From an uncultured Clostridia bacterium (GTDB taxonomy: Bacteria; Bacillota; Clostridia; RGIG6154): a stretch of 28,939 bases of DNA. Shown here piece by piece: positions 1 to 7,297 of this stretch. The notes under the pieces were generated by a model, which ran no database searches, was not told where the DNA came from, and saw only the letters and a list, made by a program, of their open reading frames with translations. Each line of letters starts with the position of its first letter. Positions within the stretch are counted from its first letter, which is position 1. The position numbers were made by a program, and so were the translations under genes. Location of the stretch: the NCBI GenBank assembly GCA_934446135.1, contig CAKSDT010000007.1, positions 1 to 28,939 on the forward strand, given 5' to 3'.

Positions 1-1303
1 CATAAGACTGACGCATATCCCCGGAAACAGCACGGTTGAAATTGTTTATAAGGTCAAAGACAGACTGGTCATAAAATCTGAAATAGTTAAATTCACTTCC
101 CAACATAAAGGAAATGTCATAATCCTGTGCCATTTCATATTCTCCTATAAACAGGTCAAAATCGCCCGATTCTAATTTTTCAATATATTCGTCATAGTTT
201 ACAGAAACTACTTCTGTCTTAATTCCTTCAGAAACAAGTCTCGATGCAATATATTCGGCTGTTCTTACTTTTGCAGGTCCTTCCTCATTTACAAGGAGTT
301 TGAACACATAGTTTTTGTTATAACCTGATTTTTGAAGATATTCTTGTACTTTATCGGAATTTGGTGTAAAATCGTAGGTGCTTAAGTTGTTGAATAATGT
401 ATTTGGCTTAAAAACGGAGTTTGTGGGTGTGGCATAGCCTATTAAAAGGTTGTTTATCATATCATTCTTGTTTATGCAGCATGCTATTGCATATCTCGTA
501 TATACGTTTTTAAGCGAGTCATTTTCCAGATTAAAGCCTAAAAAAGTGTAGTAATCTGAAACATATTCATATTTATTGACCTTTGATTTTGTCGATGTTT
601 GAGCAAGTTTGTAAAAATCGGACGCAAATACATTGATTTCATTTGTCATAAAAGCATTTCCCATACTTTCAATTGAAGGATATGCAAGAATATTTATGGT
701 TTGTATGTTTGTGCCTTTTTCATTCCTTGCACTCAATACAAGTTTATCAGTGGATCTGTTTGTAAGTATATAAGGACCTGAACCAATGAAATTTTCACTG
801 TCCTTAACGATAGGGAAAGTCAGGTGTGACAATACTCCCATACCTTGCTTTTTCAAATTAATATTTATTTCATAATCTGAAACAACATTATATGAGTCTG
901 TGAAGTCGAATATTTTGTAATACATACTGTCAGGATTTGTTTTTAGCATATCCAGAGAGTTTTTTACATTATGTGCAGTAAGTTTTGAACCGTCCGAAAA
1001 AGTTATATTATTTTTCAGGTAAATACTGATTGCATTGTTATCATTTGTAAATCTGTAATTTTTTGCTGCATCATTAGAATATGTTAAATCCTGATTTTCC
1101 TTAAACAGTGAGTTGTAGCACAGTGAAAGAGACTGAGCATTTGTCTGATATTTGGTAAGAAGCGGGTTTACAGTATCAAAGTAGTACGAAAATATGTTGA
1201 TAACGCCTCCGAAATTTGGATTTTCATCATCAACTTTGCTTTTTTGATTTGAACACGAACAAAAAAGTAATATACACAATATAATAGAAATTATTTTTTT
1301 CAT
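1..1303 (-). CDS. Family-5 extracellular solute-binding lipoprotein, partial
   Basis: Translating the complementary strand from the ATG at 1303 gives about 434 residues open to the window edge, so the C-terminus is missing. The N-terminus (MKKIISIILCILLFCSC) is a lipoprotein signal peptide with a Cys-rich lipobox, so the protein should be tethered outside the membrane. The body reads like the peptide/nickel-type binding proteins of ABC importers (SBP_bac_5): NPLLTKYQ near the start, a TFSDGSKLTA segment, and an IGSGPYIL segment, with length approaching the usual 500-550. The ribosome binding site AAGGTGA contains the stop codon of the upstream phosphodiesterase gene, so the two are probably co-transcribed and translationally coupled. 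The substrate (oligopeptide, nickel or other) cannot be read from the sequence. Confidence 0.85.
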   Translation of the reverse strand, partial: MKKIISIILCILLFCSCSNQKSKVDDENPNFGGVINIFSYYFDTVNPLLTKYQTNAQSLSLCYNSLFKENQDLTYSNDAAKNYRFTNDNNAISIYLKNNITFSDGSKLTAHNVKNSLDMLKTNPDSMYYKIFDFTDSYNVVSDYEININLKKQGMGVLSHLTFPIVKDSENFIGSGPYILTNRSTDKLVLSARNEKGTNIQTINILAYPSIESMGNAFMTNEINVFASDFYKLAQTSTKSKVNKYEYVSDYYTFLGFNLENDSLKNVYTRYAIACCINKNDMINNLLIGYATPTNSVFKPNTLFNNLSTYDFTPNSDKVQEYLQKSGYNKNYVFKLLVNEEGPAKVRTAEYIASRLVSEGIKTEVVSVNYDEYIEKLESGDFDLFIGEYEMAQDYDISFMLGSEFNYFRFYDQSVFDLINNFNRAVSGDMRQSY

Positions 1304-1307
1304 ATAT

Positions 1308-2075
1308 TCACCTTATGTTAATTCTTTTTATATCTTTTGCCTTGCCGTCTTTATCACATGAAACCAAAACACCGTTGAACTGAACTTTTCCCTCTGCAAG
1401 TTCAAAACGCCTGTTGATATGATTTGCAAACCGGTCGATTATTATGGATTTTTCAATGCCAAGAATCGAATCTAAAACTCCGGTCATACCTGAGTCTGTT
1501 ATAAAGGCCGTTTCACCGGGCAAAATTATCTCATCAGCGGTTTGCACATGTGTGTGTGTACCTATAACGGCGGTAACAAGTCCATCCATAAAATGTGCAA
1601 GTGCTGCTTTTTCGCTTGTTACTTCTCCATGAAAATCAATTATTATTGCATTGCAGTCATTTTTAATTTTTGAAACAATGCTTTTTGCCAGCGTAAACGG
1701 AGAGTCTATAGGATCCATATAAACTCTTGCAAGAAGATTGATTATTCCTATTTTGAAATTACCCGTATCGTAAATAGCAAATCCGTTTCCCGGAAGTGCT
1801 GCCGGGTAGTTTGCCGGCCTTATTATGTTATCAAAACTGTCAAACAATCCCTCAACATTTCTGTTGTAAGTGTGGTTTCCCATAGTTATAAAGTCAACAC
1901 CCGCAGAAAACATTTGTCTTGCAGTTTCTACGGTTGCACTTTTCCCGTGGGCAGAGTTTTCACCGTTTGCAATGCAAAAGTCAACATTGTATTCTTTTCT
2001 TATTTTTCCTAAATTTTTTGTGAGATAATCCCGTCCGGGTTTTCCCACAACATCGCCTATAAATAAAATATTCAT
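1308..2075 (-). CDS. ymdB: YmdB/TIGR00282-family metallophosphoesterase
   Basis: A 255-residue cytosolic protein matching the YmdB family, dinuclear-metal phosphodiesterases; B. subtilis YmdB hydrolyses 2',3'-cyclic nucleotides and affects biofilm and motility decisions. Metal-ligand motifs are in the expected order: GDVVGKPGR near the N-terminus, NGEN, GNHTYN, DFHGE and THTHVQTAD. The length equals the family norm (about 260). The ATG at 2075 follows AGGAAGGA at a normal distance, and a promoter (TTGAAA, 17 bp, TATACT) lies upstream. Downstream, its stop lies inside the ribosome binding site of the solute-binding lipoprotein gene; any functional link between the two is unknown. Confidence 0.93.
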   Translation of the reverse strand: MNILFIGDVVGKPGRDYLTKNLGKIRKEYNVDFCIANGENSAHGKSATVETARQMFSAGVDFITMGNHTYNRNVEGLFDSFDNIIRPANYPAALPGNGFAIYDTGNFKIGIINLLARVYMDPIDSPFTLAKSIVSKIKNDCNAIIIDFHGEVTSEKAALAHFMDGLVTAVIGTHTHVQTADEIILPGETAFITDSGMTGVLDSILGIEKSIIIDRFANHINRRFELAEGKVQFNGVLVSCDKDGKAKDIKRINIR

Positions 2076-2100
2076 ATCAAACTGTCCTTCCTATGATATA

Positions 2101-2129
2101 AGTATACTATATTATTCTGAATTTTTCAA
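2101..2129 (-). promoter_or_regulatory. Promoter for the ymdB-lipoprotein pair
   Basis: On the minus strand TTGAAA (2129-2124) and TATACT (2106-2101) are separated by exactly 17 bp, about 25 nt upstream of the ymdB start. It is divergent from the infC promoter at 2147-2175. Confidence 0.65.
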
Positions 2130-2146
2130 TAAATTTTAAAAAACTG

Positions 2147-2175
2147 TTGACAAAATTGCATATTAATGCTAGAAT
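2147..2175 (+). promoter_or_regulatory. Sigma-A promoter of the infC operon
   Basis: TTGACA at 2147-2152 and TAGAAT at 2170-2175 with a 17-bp spacer; the expected transcript start is near 2182, giving an approximately 145-nt leader before infC. Confidence 0.8.
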
Positions 2176-2181
2176 AGTTAG

Positions 2182-2327
2182 GAAAATAAAGCAGAACTGT
2201 TTCTCACCCCACGGCATTTAGGTCTAAGGGTTAATACTTTTTGTAATTGTATTTGTTGAGGACTGTTTTGTGTGCAGTTCTTTTTTGTTTTTATAAAACT
2301 GCAAAAAATTCATGGAGGTGTATACTT
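2182..2327 (+). promoter_or_regulatory. infC leader, probable L20-responsive attenuator
   Basis: The untranslated leader of infC-rpmI-rplT contains a conserved-looking stretch (TTTCTCACCCC ... GGTCTAAGGGTT, 2200-2232) that resembles the Firmicute L20 leader, in which excess ribosomal protein L20 promotes premature termination. A hairpin with stem AGGACTG (2259-2265) and CAGTTCT (2275-2281) is followed by TTTTTTGTTTTT, an intrinsic terminator. The upstream segment AGAACTG (2193-2199) is perfectly complementary to the same CAGTTCT and can compete for it, as an antiterminator would. The element's identity rests on position and remembered consensus; a covariance-model search was not possible. Confidence 0.65.
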
Positions 2328-2843
2328 ATCAGCAAGAAACAGGAAACTATGTTAAATGAGCAAATCAGAGATAAAGAAGTCAGAGTTATAGGACCTGATG
2401 GTGAGCAGTTGGGTGTTATGTCTTCACAGGACGCACTTTTAAGGGCTGCTTCAAAAAATCTTGATCTTGTAAAAATTGCTCCGCAGGCGACTCCGCCGGT
2501 TTGTAAGATTATGGATTACGGTAAATATCGTTTTGAACTTACAAAAAGGGATAAAGAGGCTAAGAAAAAGCAGACAACGGTTTCTACTAAGGAAATTCGT
2601 CTTTCGCCTACGACAGATACTAACGACCTCAATACAAAGGTTAATCAGGCTAAGAAATTTCTTGAAAAGAAAGACAAGGTTAAAGTAACCGTAAGATTCA
2701 GGGGCAGGGAAGTTGCTTATGCAAAGGCCGGAGAAAATATGCTTGATAAATTTGCCGAGGCAATTGCAGAGTATGGCATAGTTGATAAAAAGCCCAAATT
2801 AGAGGGCAGAAATATGTCTATGTTTGTTACACCTAAGAATTAA
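2328..2843 (+). CDS. infC: Translation initiation factor IF-3, AUC start
   Basis: IF-3 binds the 30S subunit, prevents premature 50S joining and checks start-codon and initiator tRNA pairing. The protein from the proposed start is 171 residues, the normal family length (B. subtilis about 172). Typical segments are LNEQIRDKEVRVIG, APQATPPVCKIMDYGKY, KEIRLSPTTDTND and KVKVTVRFRGRE. The start is set at ATC 2328 because GGAGGTG (2314-2320) ends 7 nt before it and the following residues SKKQETMLNEQ match family N-termini. A non-canonical AUU/AUC/AUA start is a known autoregulation device in infC. An in-frame ATG at 2349 is the alternative but has only a weak AGGAA upstream. The frame extends upstream to 2247, through the terminator hairpin, which is not credible as coding. 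Confidence 0.93.
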   Translation: MSKKQETMLNEQIRDKEVRVIGPDGEQLGVMSSQDALLRAASKNLDLVKIAPQATPPVCKIMDYGKYRFELTKRDKEAKKKQTTVSTKEIRLSPTTDTNDLNTKVNQAKKFLEKKDKVKVTVRFRGREVAYAKAGENMLDKFAEAIAEYGIVDKKPKLEGRNMSMFVTPKN

Positions 2844-2870
2844 GATTAAATATCGAAAGGAGATATAAAA

Positions 2871-3068
2871 ATGCCTAAAATTAAAACACACAGAGCGGCT
2901 GCTAAGAGATTCAGCCTTACAAAAAACGGTAAGGTAAAAAGAGGCAGTGCTTACAGAAGTCATATCTTGACTAAAAAATCAACTAAGAGAAAAAGAGGAT
3001 TGAGAAAACTTGCTTATGCTTCACCGGCAAATGCAAAAGTTATAAAAAAGTTGATTCCTTACAAATAA
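2871..3068 (+). CDS. rpmI: 50S ribosomal protein L35
   Basis: The 65-residue, very basic protein begins MPKIKTHRAAAKRF and carries the SHILTKKSTKRKRGLRK core typical of L35, a late-assembling 50S component. An AAAGGAGA ribosome binding site precedes the ATG. It lies between infC and rplT, the universal bacterial order, and is expected to be transcribed from the infC promoter under the same leader control. Confidence 0.97.
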   Translation: MPKIKTHRAAAKRFSLTKNGKVKRGSAYRSHILTKKSTKRKRGLRKLAYASPANAKVIKKLIPYK

Positions 3069-3101
3069 TTTTTACGAAACTAAATCAGGAGGTATATAGA
3101 A

Positions 3102-3446
3102 ATGGCTCGTATTAAAGGTGCTGTTACGACGAGAAAACGTCATAAGAAAATATTAAAACTTGCTAAGAGTTACAGAGGTGCAAAAAGCAAACAGTTCAGA
3201 ACTGCCAATGAAGCGGTTATGAAATCGCTTGTTTATGCTTATGTAGGAAGAAAGCAGAAAAAGAGAAACTTCAGACAACTCTGGATTACGAGAATCAATG
3301 CTGCTGCAAGAATGAATGGAATTTCATATTCTAAATTTATGGACGGTCTTAAGAAAGCAAATATTACATTGAACAGAAAAGTTCTTGCCGACATTGCAGT
3401 TAATGATCCTGCTGCTTTTGAAGCATTGGTTGCTAAAGTTAAATAA
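3102..3446 (+). CDS. rplT: 50S ribosomal protein L20
   Basis: The 114-residue protein matches L20 over its full length: MARIKGAVTTRKRHKKILK at the N-terminus, then KQFRTANEAVMKSLVYAY and NFRQLWITRINAAARMNG. L20 nucleates early 50S assembly by binding 23S rRNA and is the known repressor of this operon in Firmicutes, acting on the leader. A CAGGAGG site precedes the ATG, and a strong intrinsic terminator follows the stop by about 15 nt, so rplT closes the operon. Confidence 0.97.
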   Translation: MARIKGAVTTRKRHKKILKLAKSYRGAKSKQFRTANEAVMKSLVYAYVGRKQKKRNFRQLWITRINAAARMNGISYSKFMDGLKKANITLNRKVLADIAVNDPAAFEALVAKVK

Positions 3447-3461
3447 TTTCATTTGATTAAA

Positions 3462-3488
3462 AACGAACCGGACGGTTCGTTTTTTTTA
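3462..3488 (+). terminator. Terminator of infC-rpmI-rplT
   Basis: Inverted repeat AACGAACCG / CGGTTCGTT with a tiny loop, directly followed by a run of T residues; 15 nt after the rplT stop codon. Confidence 0.9.
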
Positions 3489-3509
3489 TGCAAAAAATGT
3501 AAAATAAAC

Positions 3510-3560
3510 TTGACATTTTAAAAATATTGGAATATAATAAATGTAAAGTTAACTTTACAT
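3510..3560 (+). promoter_or_regulatory. Consensus promoter with 20-bp palindromic operator
   Basis: TTGACA (3510-3515) and TATAAT (3533-3538) are perfect sigma-A hexamers with a 17-bp spacer. Immediately after the -10 box, 3541-3560 is a perfect palindrome with half-site ATGTAAAGTT, covering the expected transcript start. This placement fits an operator where the HTH protein encoded next represses its own gene. Confidence 0.8.
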
Positions 3561-3582
3561 TGCGGTTTGAGGAGGTTGTATA

Positions 3583-3780
3583 TTGAAAAATAAACTTGAA
3601 GAGTTAAGAAAGGAAAGAGGAATTAAGCAGGAGGAACTTGCAAAAATTTTGGGGGTTTCCAGACAAACCGTTATATCAATAGAAAAAGGAAAGTATAATC
3701 CGTCTATAAATCTGGCTTTTAAAATTTCCCGTTTGTTTTCAAAGACTATTGAAGAAATATTCATATATGAGGAGGATTAA
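3583..3780 (+). CDS. XRE/Cro-CI family HTH transcriptional regulator
   Basis: The 65-residue protein is essentially one HTH_3 domain: MKNKLEELRKERGIKQEELA, then GVSRQTVISIEKGKYNPS (recognition helix region), then LAFKISRLFSKTIEEIF. It belongs to the compact regulators that have no separate sensing domain and usually repress a linked small operon. The start is TTG 3583 with GGAGGTT 6-7 nt upstream; no other in-frame start fits. The stop lies just before the downstream membrane-protein gene, whose ribosome binding site is inside this gene's last codons. Autoregulation through the palindrome at 3541-3560 is inferred. Confidence 0.9.
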   Translation: MKNKLEELRKERGIKQEELAKILGVSRQTVISIEKGKYNPSINLAFKISRLFSKTIEEIFIYEED

Positions 3781-3781
3781 T

Positions 3782-4174
3782 ATGTTTAAAAGGATTTATG
3801 CAGTATGTATTAGTTGTATATTAATTTCGTTGATATTTATTGTGCTTGGTTTTTGGAAAAACGAAATGCTGATAACTATGGGCATAGTAATGTTTTGCGT
3901 GTCAACCGTCAAGATGATTAGATATGCACTTATATCCCGTGATAAAGAAAAAAGAGAAAAATTAGAAATCACTATGAGTGATGAAAGAAATATTTTTCTT
4001 TCAAATAAAAGTAATTCGATATCATTTTGGCTTTCAGTATATGCAATGTTTTTCATAAGTGTTGTTTTACTTGCAATGAATAAAGATGATTATGGGGTAC
4101 TTATATGTTATTTGATTTGCGGAATGCTTGTCCTTAGGGGAGCAGTAACTAAGGTGATTTCCGGAAAATATTAA
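3782..4174 (+). CDS. Small membrane protein partner of the XRE regulator
   Basis: The 130-residue protein has four hydrophobic segments, approximately residues 5-22, 28-45, 77-97 and 103-120, with a charged stretch after the second containing SDERNIFLSNKSNS. A similar DERN-type motif occurs in small membrane proteins that accompany short XRE regulators in Firmicutes, of the DUF2178-like kind. The biochemical role is unknown. The ATG at 3782 is chosen because GAGGAGG sits 6 nt upstream; the frame also opens at 3749 within the regulator gene but without a ribosome binding site. It is only 1 nt from the regulator stop and so is co-transcribed with it. Confidence 0.8.
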   Translation: MFKRIYAVCISCILISLIFIVLGFWKNEMLITMGIVMFCVSTVKMIRYALISRDKEKREKLEITMSDERNIFLSNKSNSISFWLSVYAMFFISVVLLAMNKDDYGVLICYLICGMLVLRGAVTKVISGKY

Positions 4175-4283
4175 ACCAGACGTATATTTCCCGGGGAATA
4201 GAGGTTAAATTTATGTAGAATAATAAGTATTTTTGTCGATACAAAGGATTAATAAAAATTACATTTATTTTTTTAAAAAAGTG
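4175..4283. other. Intergenic gap with one near-palindrome
   Basis: No gene is visible between the small membrane protein and the tRNA promoter. The only notable sequence is TATTTCCCGGGGAATA at 4185-4200, which resembles palindromes at 10794 and 23962. No clear terminator follows the membrane-protein gene. Confidence 0.5.
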
Positions 4284-4312
4284 TTGACAAATAACTTTGG
4301 TTCTGTTATAAT
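4284..4312 (+). promoter_or_regulatory. Promoter of the tRNA operon
   Basis: TTGACA (4284-4289), 17-bp spacer, TATAAT (4307-4312); both hexamers are perfect, as expected for a strong stable-RNA promoter, about 46 nt upstream of tRNA-Thr. Confidence 0.85.
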
Positions 4313-4357
4313 CTTATTTGTTCGTGAGACGAAAGCCTCACAAAAACTTAATAGTTT

Positions 4358-4433
4358 GCTGGTGTAGCTCAATTGGTAGAGCAGCTGATTTGTAATCAGC
4401 AGGTCGCGGGTTCGAGTCCCATCACCAGCTCCA
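4358..4433 (+). tRNA. tRNA-Thr(TGT)
   Basis: A 76-nt cloverleaf with CCA encoded. Acceptor GCTGGTG pairs with CACCAGC; the anticodon stem GCTGA/TCAGC encloses loop TTTGTAA with anticodon TGT (4391-4393), reading ACA; the T-loop TTCGAGT is present. It is followed without a gap by tRNA-Tyr. Confidence 0.97.
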
Positions 4434-4518
4434 GGGAGAGTTCCCGAGTGGCCAAAGGGGACAGACTGTAAATCTGCTGCTTATTGCTTCGGTGGTTCGA
4501 ATCCACCCTCTCCCACCA
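4434..4518 (+). tRNA. tRNA-Tyr(GTA)
   Basis: An 85-nt class II tRNA with an extended variable arm and encoded CCA. Acceptor GGGAGAG pairs with CTCTCCC; the anticodon GTA is at 4468-4470 in loop CTGTAAA; the T-loop TTCGAAT is present. The anticodon is the normal one, so it is not a stop-codon suppressor. Confidence 0.97.
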
Positions 4519-4523
4519 ACTTC

Positions 4524-4550
4524 AAACCATCCGTTAGGATGGTGTTTGTT
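4524..4550 (+). terminator. Hairpin after tRNA-Tyr
   Basis: CCATCC (4527-4532) and GGATGG (4537-4542) flank a GTTA loop, followed by TGTTTGTTT; probable intrinsic terminator of the tRNA operon. Confidence 0.7.
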
Positions 4551-4571
4551 TATAATTTAAGTTAACACTGT

Positions 4572-4610
4572 AAAAGCCGACATCCATTAATATAGTTGTC
4601 GGCTTTTTAT
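4572..4610. terminator. Bidirectional terminator
   Basis: An 11-bp stem AAAAGCCGACA (4572-4582) / TGTCGGCTTTT (4597-4607) has T-runs on either strand. It can end the tRNA transcript and the opposing GyrI-like gene. Confidence 0.8.
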
Positions 4611-4634
4611 GTTCAATATTATATTTGATATATT

Positions 4635-4948
4635 TTAATTTTGTATTTTTCTGACGGGTATCCAAATTTCACTGTGATAATTGGAGTCCAGGACTCCGTT
4701 TTTATAGTCTGACGGATCATCATATTTCTCAATGCAATACCCTGCAGCAAATTCGTATTCTTTAAGAGCCGGAAGCCATTCTGAAAATATTTTTTATGGA
4801 TATTTCGAAAAGCGTCAGGCATAGGTCTGTCGCACGGGAAAACAGCCCAGGTAAATGCCGGAATTTCTTTTATTACATATTTGTCGGTAAACGAAACAGG
4901 AGGATTGTAAAAGTCTGAAATCATATACTCAAATTCTTTTCCTCCCAT
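4635..4948 (-). pseudogene. GyrI-like effector-binding domain gene, frameshifted
   Basis: The first half, from the ATG at 4948 (preceded by AAGGGGG), reads FEYMISDFYNPPVSF, then IKEIPAFTWAVFPCDRPMPDAF, typical of the GyrI-like/AraC effector-binding fold. After IHKK the reading frame becomes meaningless and runs to a stop at 4619. Reading one base shifted instead gives IFSEWLPALKEYEFAAGY and finally YHSEIWIPVRKIQN with a stop at 4635, the expected family C-terminus. The shift maps to a run of six A on the coding strand near 4790-4797, consistent with loss of one A, slippage or a sequencing error. Repaired, it would be about 104 residues, still lacking the N-terminal third seen in full-length family members. 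Confidence 0.75.
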
Positions 4949-5100
4949 TTTGTATCCCCCTTACAATGAAAGTATAACATTTACCGAAAAAATTTTCCCG
5001 ACATTTTTTGCTTTCTTTTATCCATAGCGGTAAAATTTTTAACATTATATCATTTTTAAACTCAAAAGTTAATTACATACTCTTAATGAAGAAATTTAGT

Positions 5101-5129
5101 TTGACTAAACCTCTGCTTTATGTTACAAT
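5101..5129 (+). promoter_or_regulatory. Promoter upstream of mscS
   Basis: TTGACT (5101-5106), 17-bp spacer, TACAAT (5124-5129), about 35 nt upstream of the chosen mscS start. It argues against translation from the longer frame opening at 5008. Confidence 0.65.
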
Positions 5130-5163
5130 TTTACTGTGTATGTCAAGGCGAGGGGGATATAGA

Positions 5164-5991
5164 ATGGAAAAATACATTTCCGGCATCGCAGACAAAGGTA
5201 TTGATTTTGGAATCAAGTTAATAGTTGCAATTATTATTCTTGCTGCAGGGATAAAGATTTCAACTTTGATTTCCCGAAAATTTGTTAAACTCCGCTCTGT
5301 AAATCATTTGGAAGATGGTGTTAAGGGCTTTTTGGCAGGGTGTGTAAAGATACTTTTATATTCTGCTGTTGTCATTACTGCTGCCGGGGTGCTGGGAATT
5401 CCTTATGCCTCATTTGTTGCTGTTTTAGGTTCATTCGGTATAGCAATAGGCCTTGCGGCTCAGGGGTCACTCAGCAACGTTGCAGCCGGTGTTCTCATTT
5501 TAATAAACAAGCCGTTTAAGGTTGGAGATACCATTGAAGTCAATTCATTTTTGGGAAAAGTTTCGGAAATAGGTTTTTTTACAACCTCTATAACAACAGT
5601 TGACAATAAAGTTATAATTTTTCCAAATTCGGTTCTTACAAATACTGACATCATAAATCACACAAAAAATCAACTGAGGATGCTTGATTTTCAAATTGGT
5701 ATTTCATATAACACTGATGTTGAAAAAGTAAGGAATATTGTTAATGACCTTACTTTAAATGACAAAAGCATATTGAAATCACCCGAACCGTTTGTAGGAA
5801 TTTCCTCTTTTGGAGATAGTGCAATAATTCTTACAATCAGGTTTTGGTGTGATTATGAAAACTATTGGAAACTTTATTTTTCATTTAAAGAGAGACTGAA
5901 AAAGGAATTTGATGAAAAGGGTATAGAGATTCCGTACAATAAATTAGATGTTAATATAATTACAAGTACTAAAAACGGTACTTCAATGTAA
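5164..5991 (+). CDS. mscS: MscS-family small-conductance mechanosensitive channel
   Basis: A 275-residue membrane protein, close to the 286 residues of E. coli MscS. It has three N-terminal hydrophobic segments (about 14-35, 57-78 and 84-115). The third, pore-lining helix contains the Gly/Ala-packed GSFGIAIGLAAQGSLSN. The beta domain follows with NKPFKVGDTIEV and VDNKVIIFPNSVLTN, then the cytoplasmic cage. Such channels release solutes when membrane tension rises on hypo-osmotic shock. The ATG at 5164 follows GAGGGGG; the frame is open from 5008 but that part overlaps the promoter. The methyltransferase gene starts 17 nt downstream, possibly on the same transcript. Confidence 0.93.
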   Translation: MEKYISGIADKGIDFGIKLIVAIIILAAGIKISTLISRKFVKLRSVNHLEDGVKGFLAGCVKILLYSAVVITAAGVLGIPYASFVAVLGSFGIAIGLAAQGSLSNVAAGVLILINKPFKVGDTIEVNSFLGKVSEIGFFTTSITTVDNKVIIFPNSVLTNTDIINHTKNQLRMLDFQIGISYNTDVEKVRNIVNDLTLNDKSILKSPEPFVGISSFGDSAIILTIRFWCDYENYWKLYFSFKERLKKEFDEKGIEIPYNKLDVNIITSTKNGTSM

Positions 5992-6008
5992 GAAAGGCGT
6001 AATTCTGA

Positions 6009-7256
6009 ATGAATTATTTTAAAAATGGTAAATTTACCTTTATTGATTTATTTGCGGGCATCGGAGGTTTTCACCAGGCTATGTACAGTTTGGGCGGAAA
6101 GTGTGTGTTTGCATCTGAGATAGATCCGTTTGCAATTGAAACATATAGAAAAAACTATGGTATTGATTCATTTTGCGATATAACGAAAATTAATAGCAAG
6201 GAAATTCCGGAACATGATGTTCTGTGTGCCGGATTTCCGTGTCAGTCATTTTCAAAAGCCGGGAATCAGTGCGGGTTTGCCGACAAAACAAAAGGAACTT
6301 TATTTTTCGAAATAGTTAGGATTTTAAAAGAAAGACGGCCTAAATTTATTTTTCTGGAAAATGTCAGAAACTTGGTGGCACATGATAAGGGGAATACATG
6401 GACGCTTATAAAAAACAGTTTGACAGAGTTAGGCTATGTATTGACAGATAATCCGATAATTATGAGTCCGCATCAACTTGGTGTTCCGCAATTGAGGGAA
6501 AGGGTATACATTCTTGGTATTCACAATTCATTAGGTGTGAACCGTCTGAATTTTAACATTCCCAGTAATGATAAGCAAAAGTTTAATGTATTTGAAACAG
6601 GAATTATAGAAGAAAATCCTGATGAAAAATATAATATTTCGGTTGAAGAAACGACGGTCTTAAATTGTTGGGATGAATTTTATCACGGTATAAAAGAGAA
6701 AGTTATCGGGTTTCCGATTTGGGCGTCTGAATTTAAACAAACATATGATGTATCTGAACTGCCAAAATGGAAAGCAAATTTTTGTTTTAAAAATAGGGCA
6801 TTGTATGAAAACAACAAAGAGTTTATTGATAAATGGCTGGTCAAATGGAACAATCTGGAAAAATTTACTCCAACCAACAGGAAGTTTGAGTGGCAGGCAG
6901 GTACTTCTATATCAAGTCTTTGGGATGGATTTATACAGTTCAGACCATCCGGAATCCGGGTTAAAAGACCGGATTACTTTCCTGCATTGGTTGCTATGGT
7001 TCAGATTCCTATCATTGGAAAATACAGGAGGAAACTTACCCTAAGAGAAGCGGCAAGGCTTCAAAGTTTTCCTGAAAGTTTTATTCCGAATGAAAGCGAG
7101 CATCAGGCATACAAACAATTCGGAAATGCAGTTAATGTTAATTGTGTGAAATTTTTGGCAGAACAATTATTTAATATTGACCAGCATGATAAAGGAACAT
7201 GGAATCCGGAATCACAATTTTCAAATCAGAATTTGCAAATATCAATGTTTGAATAA
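6009..7256 (+). CDS. DNA (cytosine-5)-methyltransferase, type II R-M
   Basis: A 415-residue C5 methyltransferase. Motif I FIDLFAGIGGF (residues 11-21) binds S-adenosylmethionine. Motif IV GFPCQSFS holds the catalytic Cys78. Motif VI ENVRN is near 117-121, motif VIII QLRERVYIL near 160, and motif X QFGNAVNVN near the C-terminus. The region between VIII and X is the target-recognition domain; its recognition sequence cannot be read off. The ATG at 6009 has only a weak AAAGG upstream. The gene converges on a putative endonuclease gene, so it probably protects the host DNA within a type II restriction-modification system. Confidence 0.94.
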   Translation: MNYFKNGKFTFIDLFAGIGGFHQAMYSLGGKCVFASEIDPFAIETYRKNYGIDSFCDITKINSKEIPEHDVLCAGFPCQSFSKAGNQCGFADKTKGTLFFEIVRILKERRPKFIFLENVRNLVAHDKGNTWTLIKNSLTELGYVLTDNPIIMSPHQLGVPQLRERVYILGIHNSLGVNRLNFNIPSNDKQKFNVFETGIIEENPDEKYNISVEETTVLNCWDEFYHGIKEKVIGFPIWASEFKQTYDVSELPKWKANFCFKNRALYENNKEFIDKWLVKWNNLEKFTPTNRKFEWQAGTSISSLWDGFIQFRPSGIRVKRPDYFPALVAMVQIPIIGKYRRKLTLREAARLQSFPESFIPNESEHQAYKQFGNAVNVNCVKFLAEQLFNIDQHDKGTWNPESQFSNQNLQISMFE

Positions 7257-7257
7257 A

Positions 7258-7292
7258 AATACCACTGTTTGTAAGAAAAAAACAGTGGTATT
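7258..7292. terminator. Hairpin between convergent R-M genes
   Basis: A 13-bp perfect stem AATACCACTGTTT (7258-7270) / AAACAGTGGTATT (7280-7292) with a 9-nt loop occupies almost the whole gap between the two stop codons. T-rich tails follow mainly on the minus strand. Confidence 0.75.
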
Positions 7293-7297
7293 ATTGA

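Noticed and set aside
2247..2327. N-terminal extension of IF-3 upstream of the ATC
   Set aside because: The frame is open but runs through the leader terminator hairpin and T-run, and the residues do not resemble IF-3.
5008..5163. 52-residue N-terminal extension of the MscS protein
   Set aside because: It overlaps a good promoter (5101-5129), and a strong ribosome binding site sits just before ATG 5164, which gives the family length.
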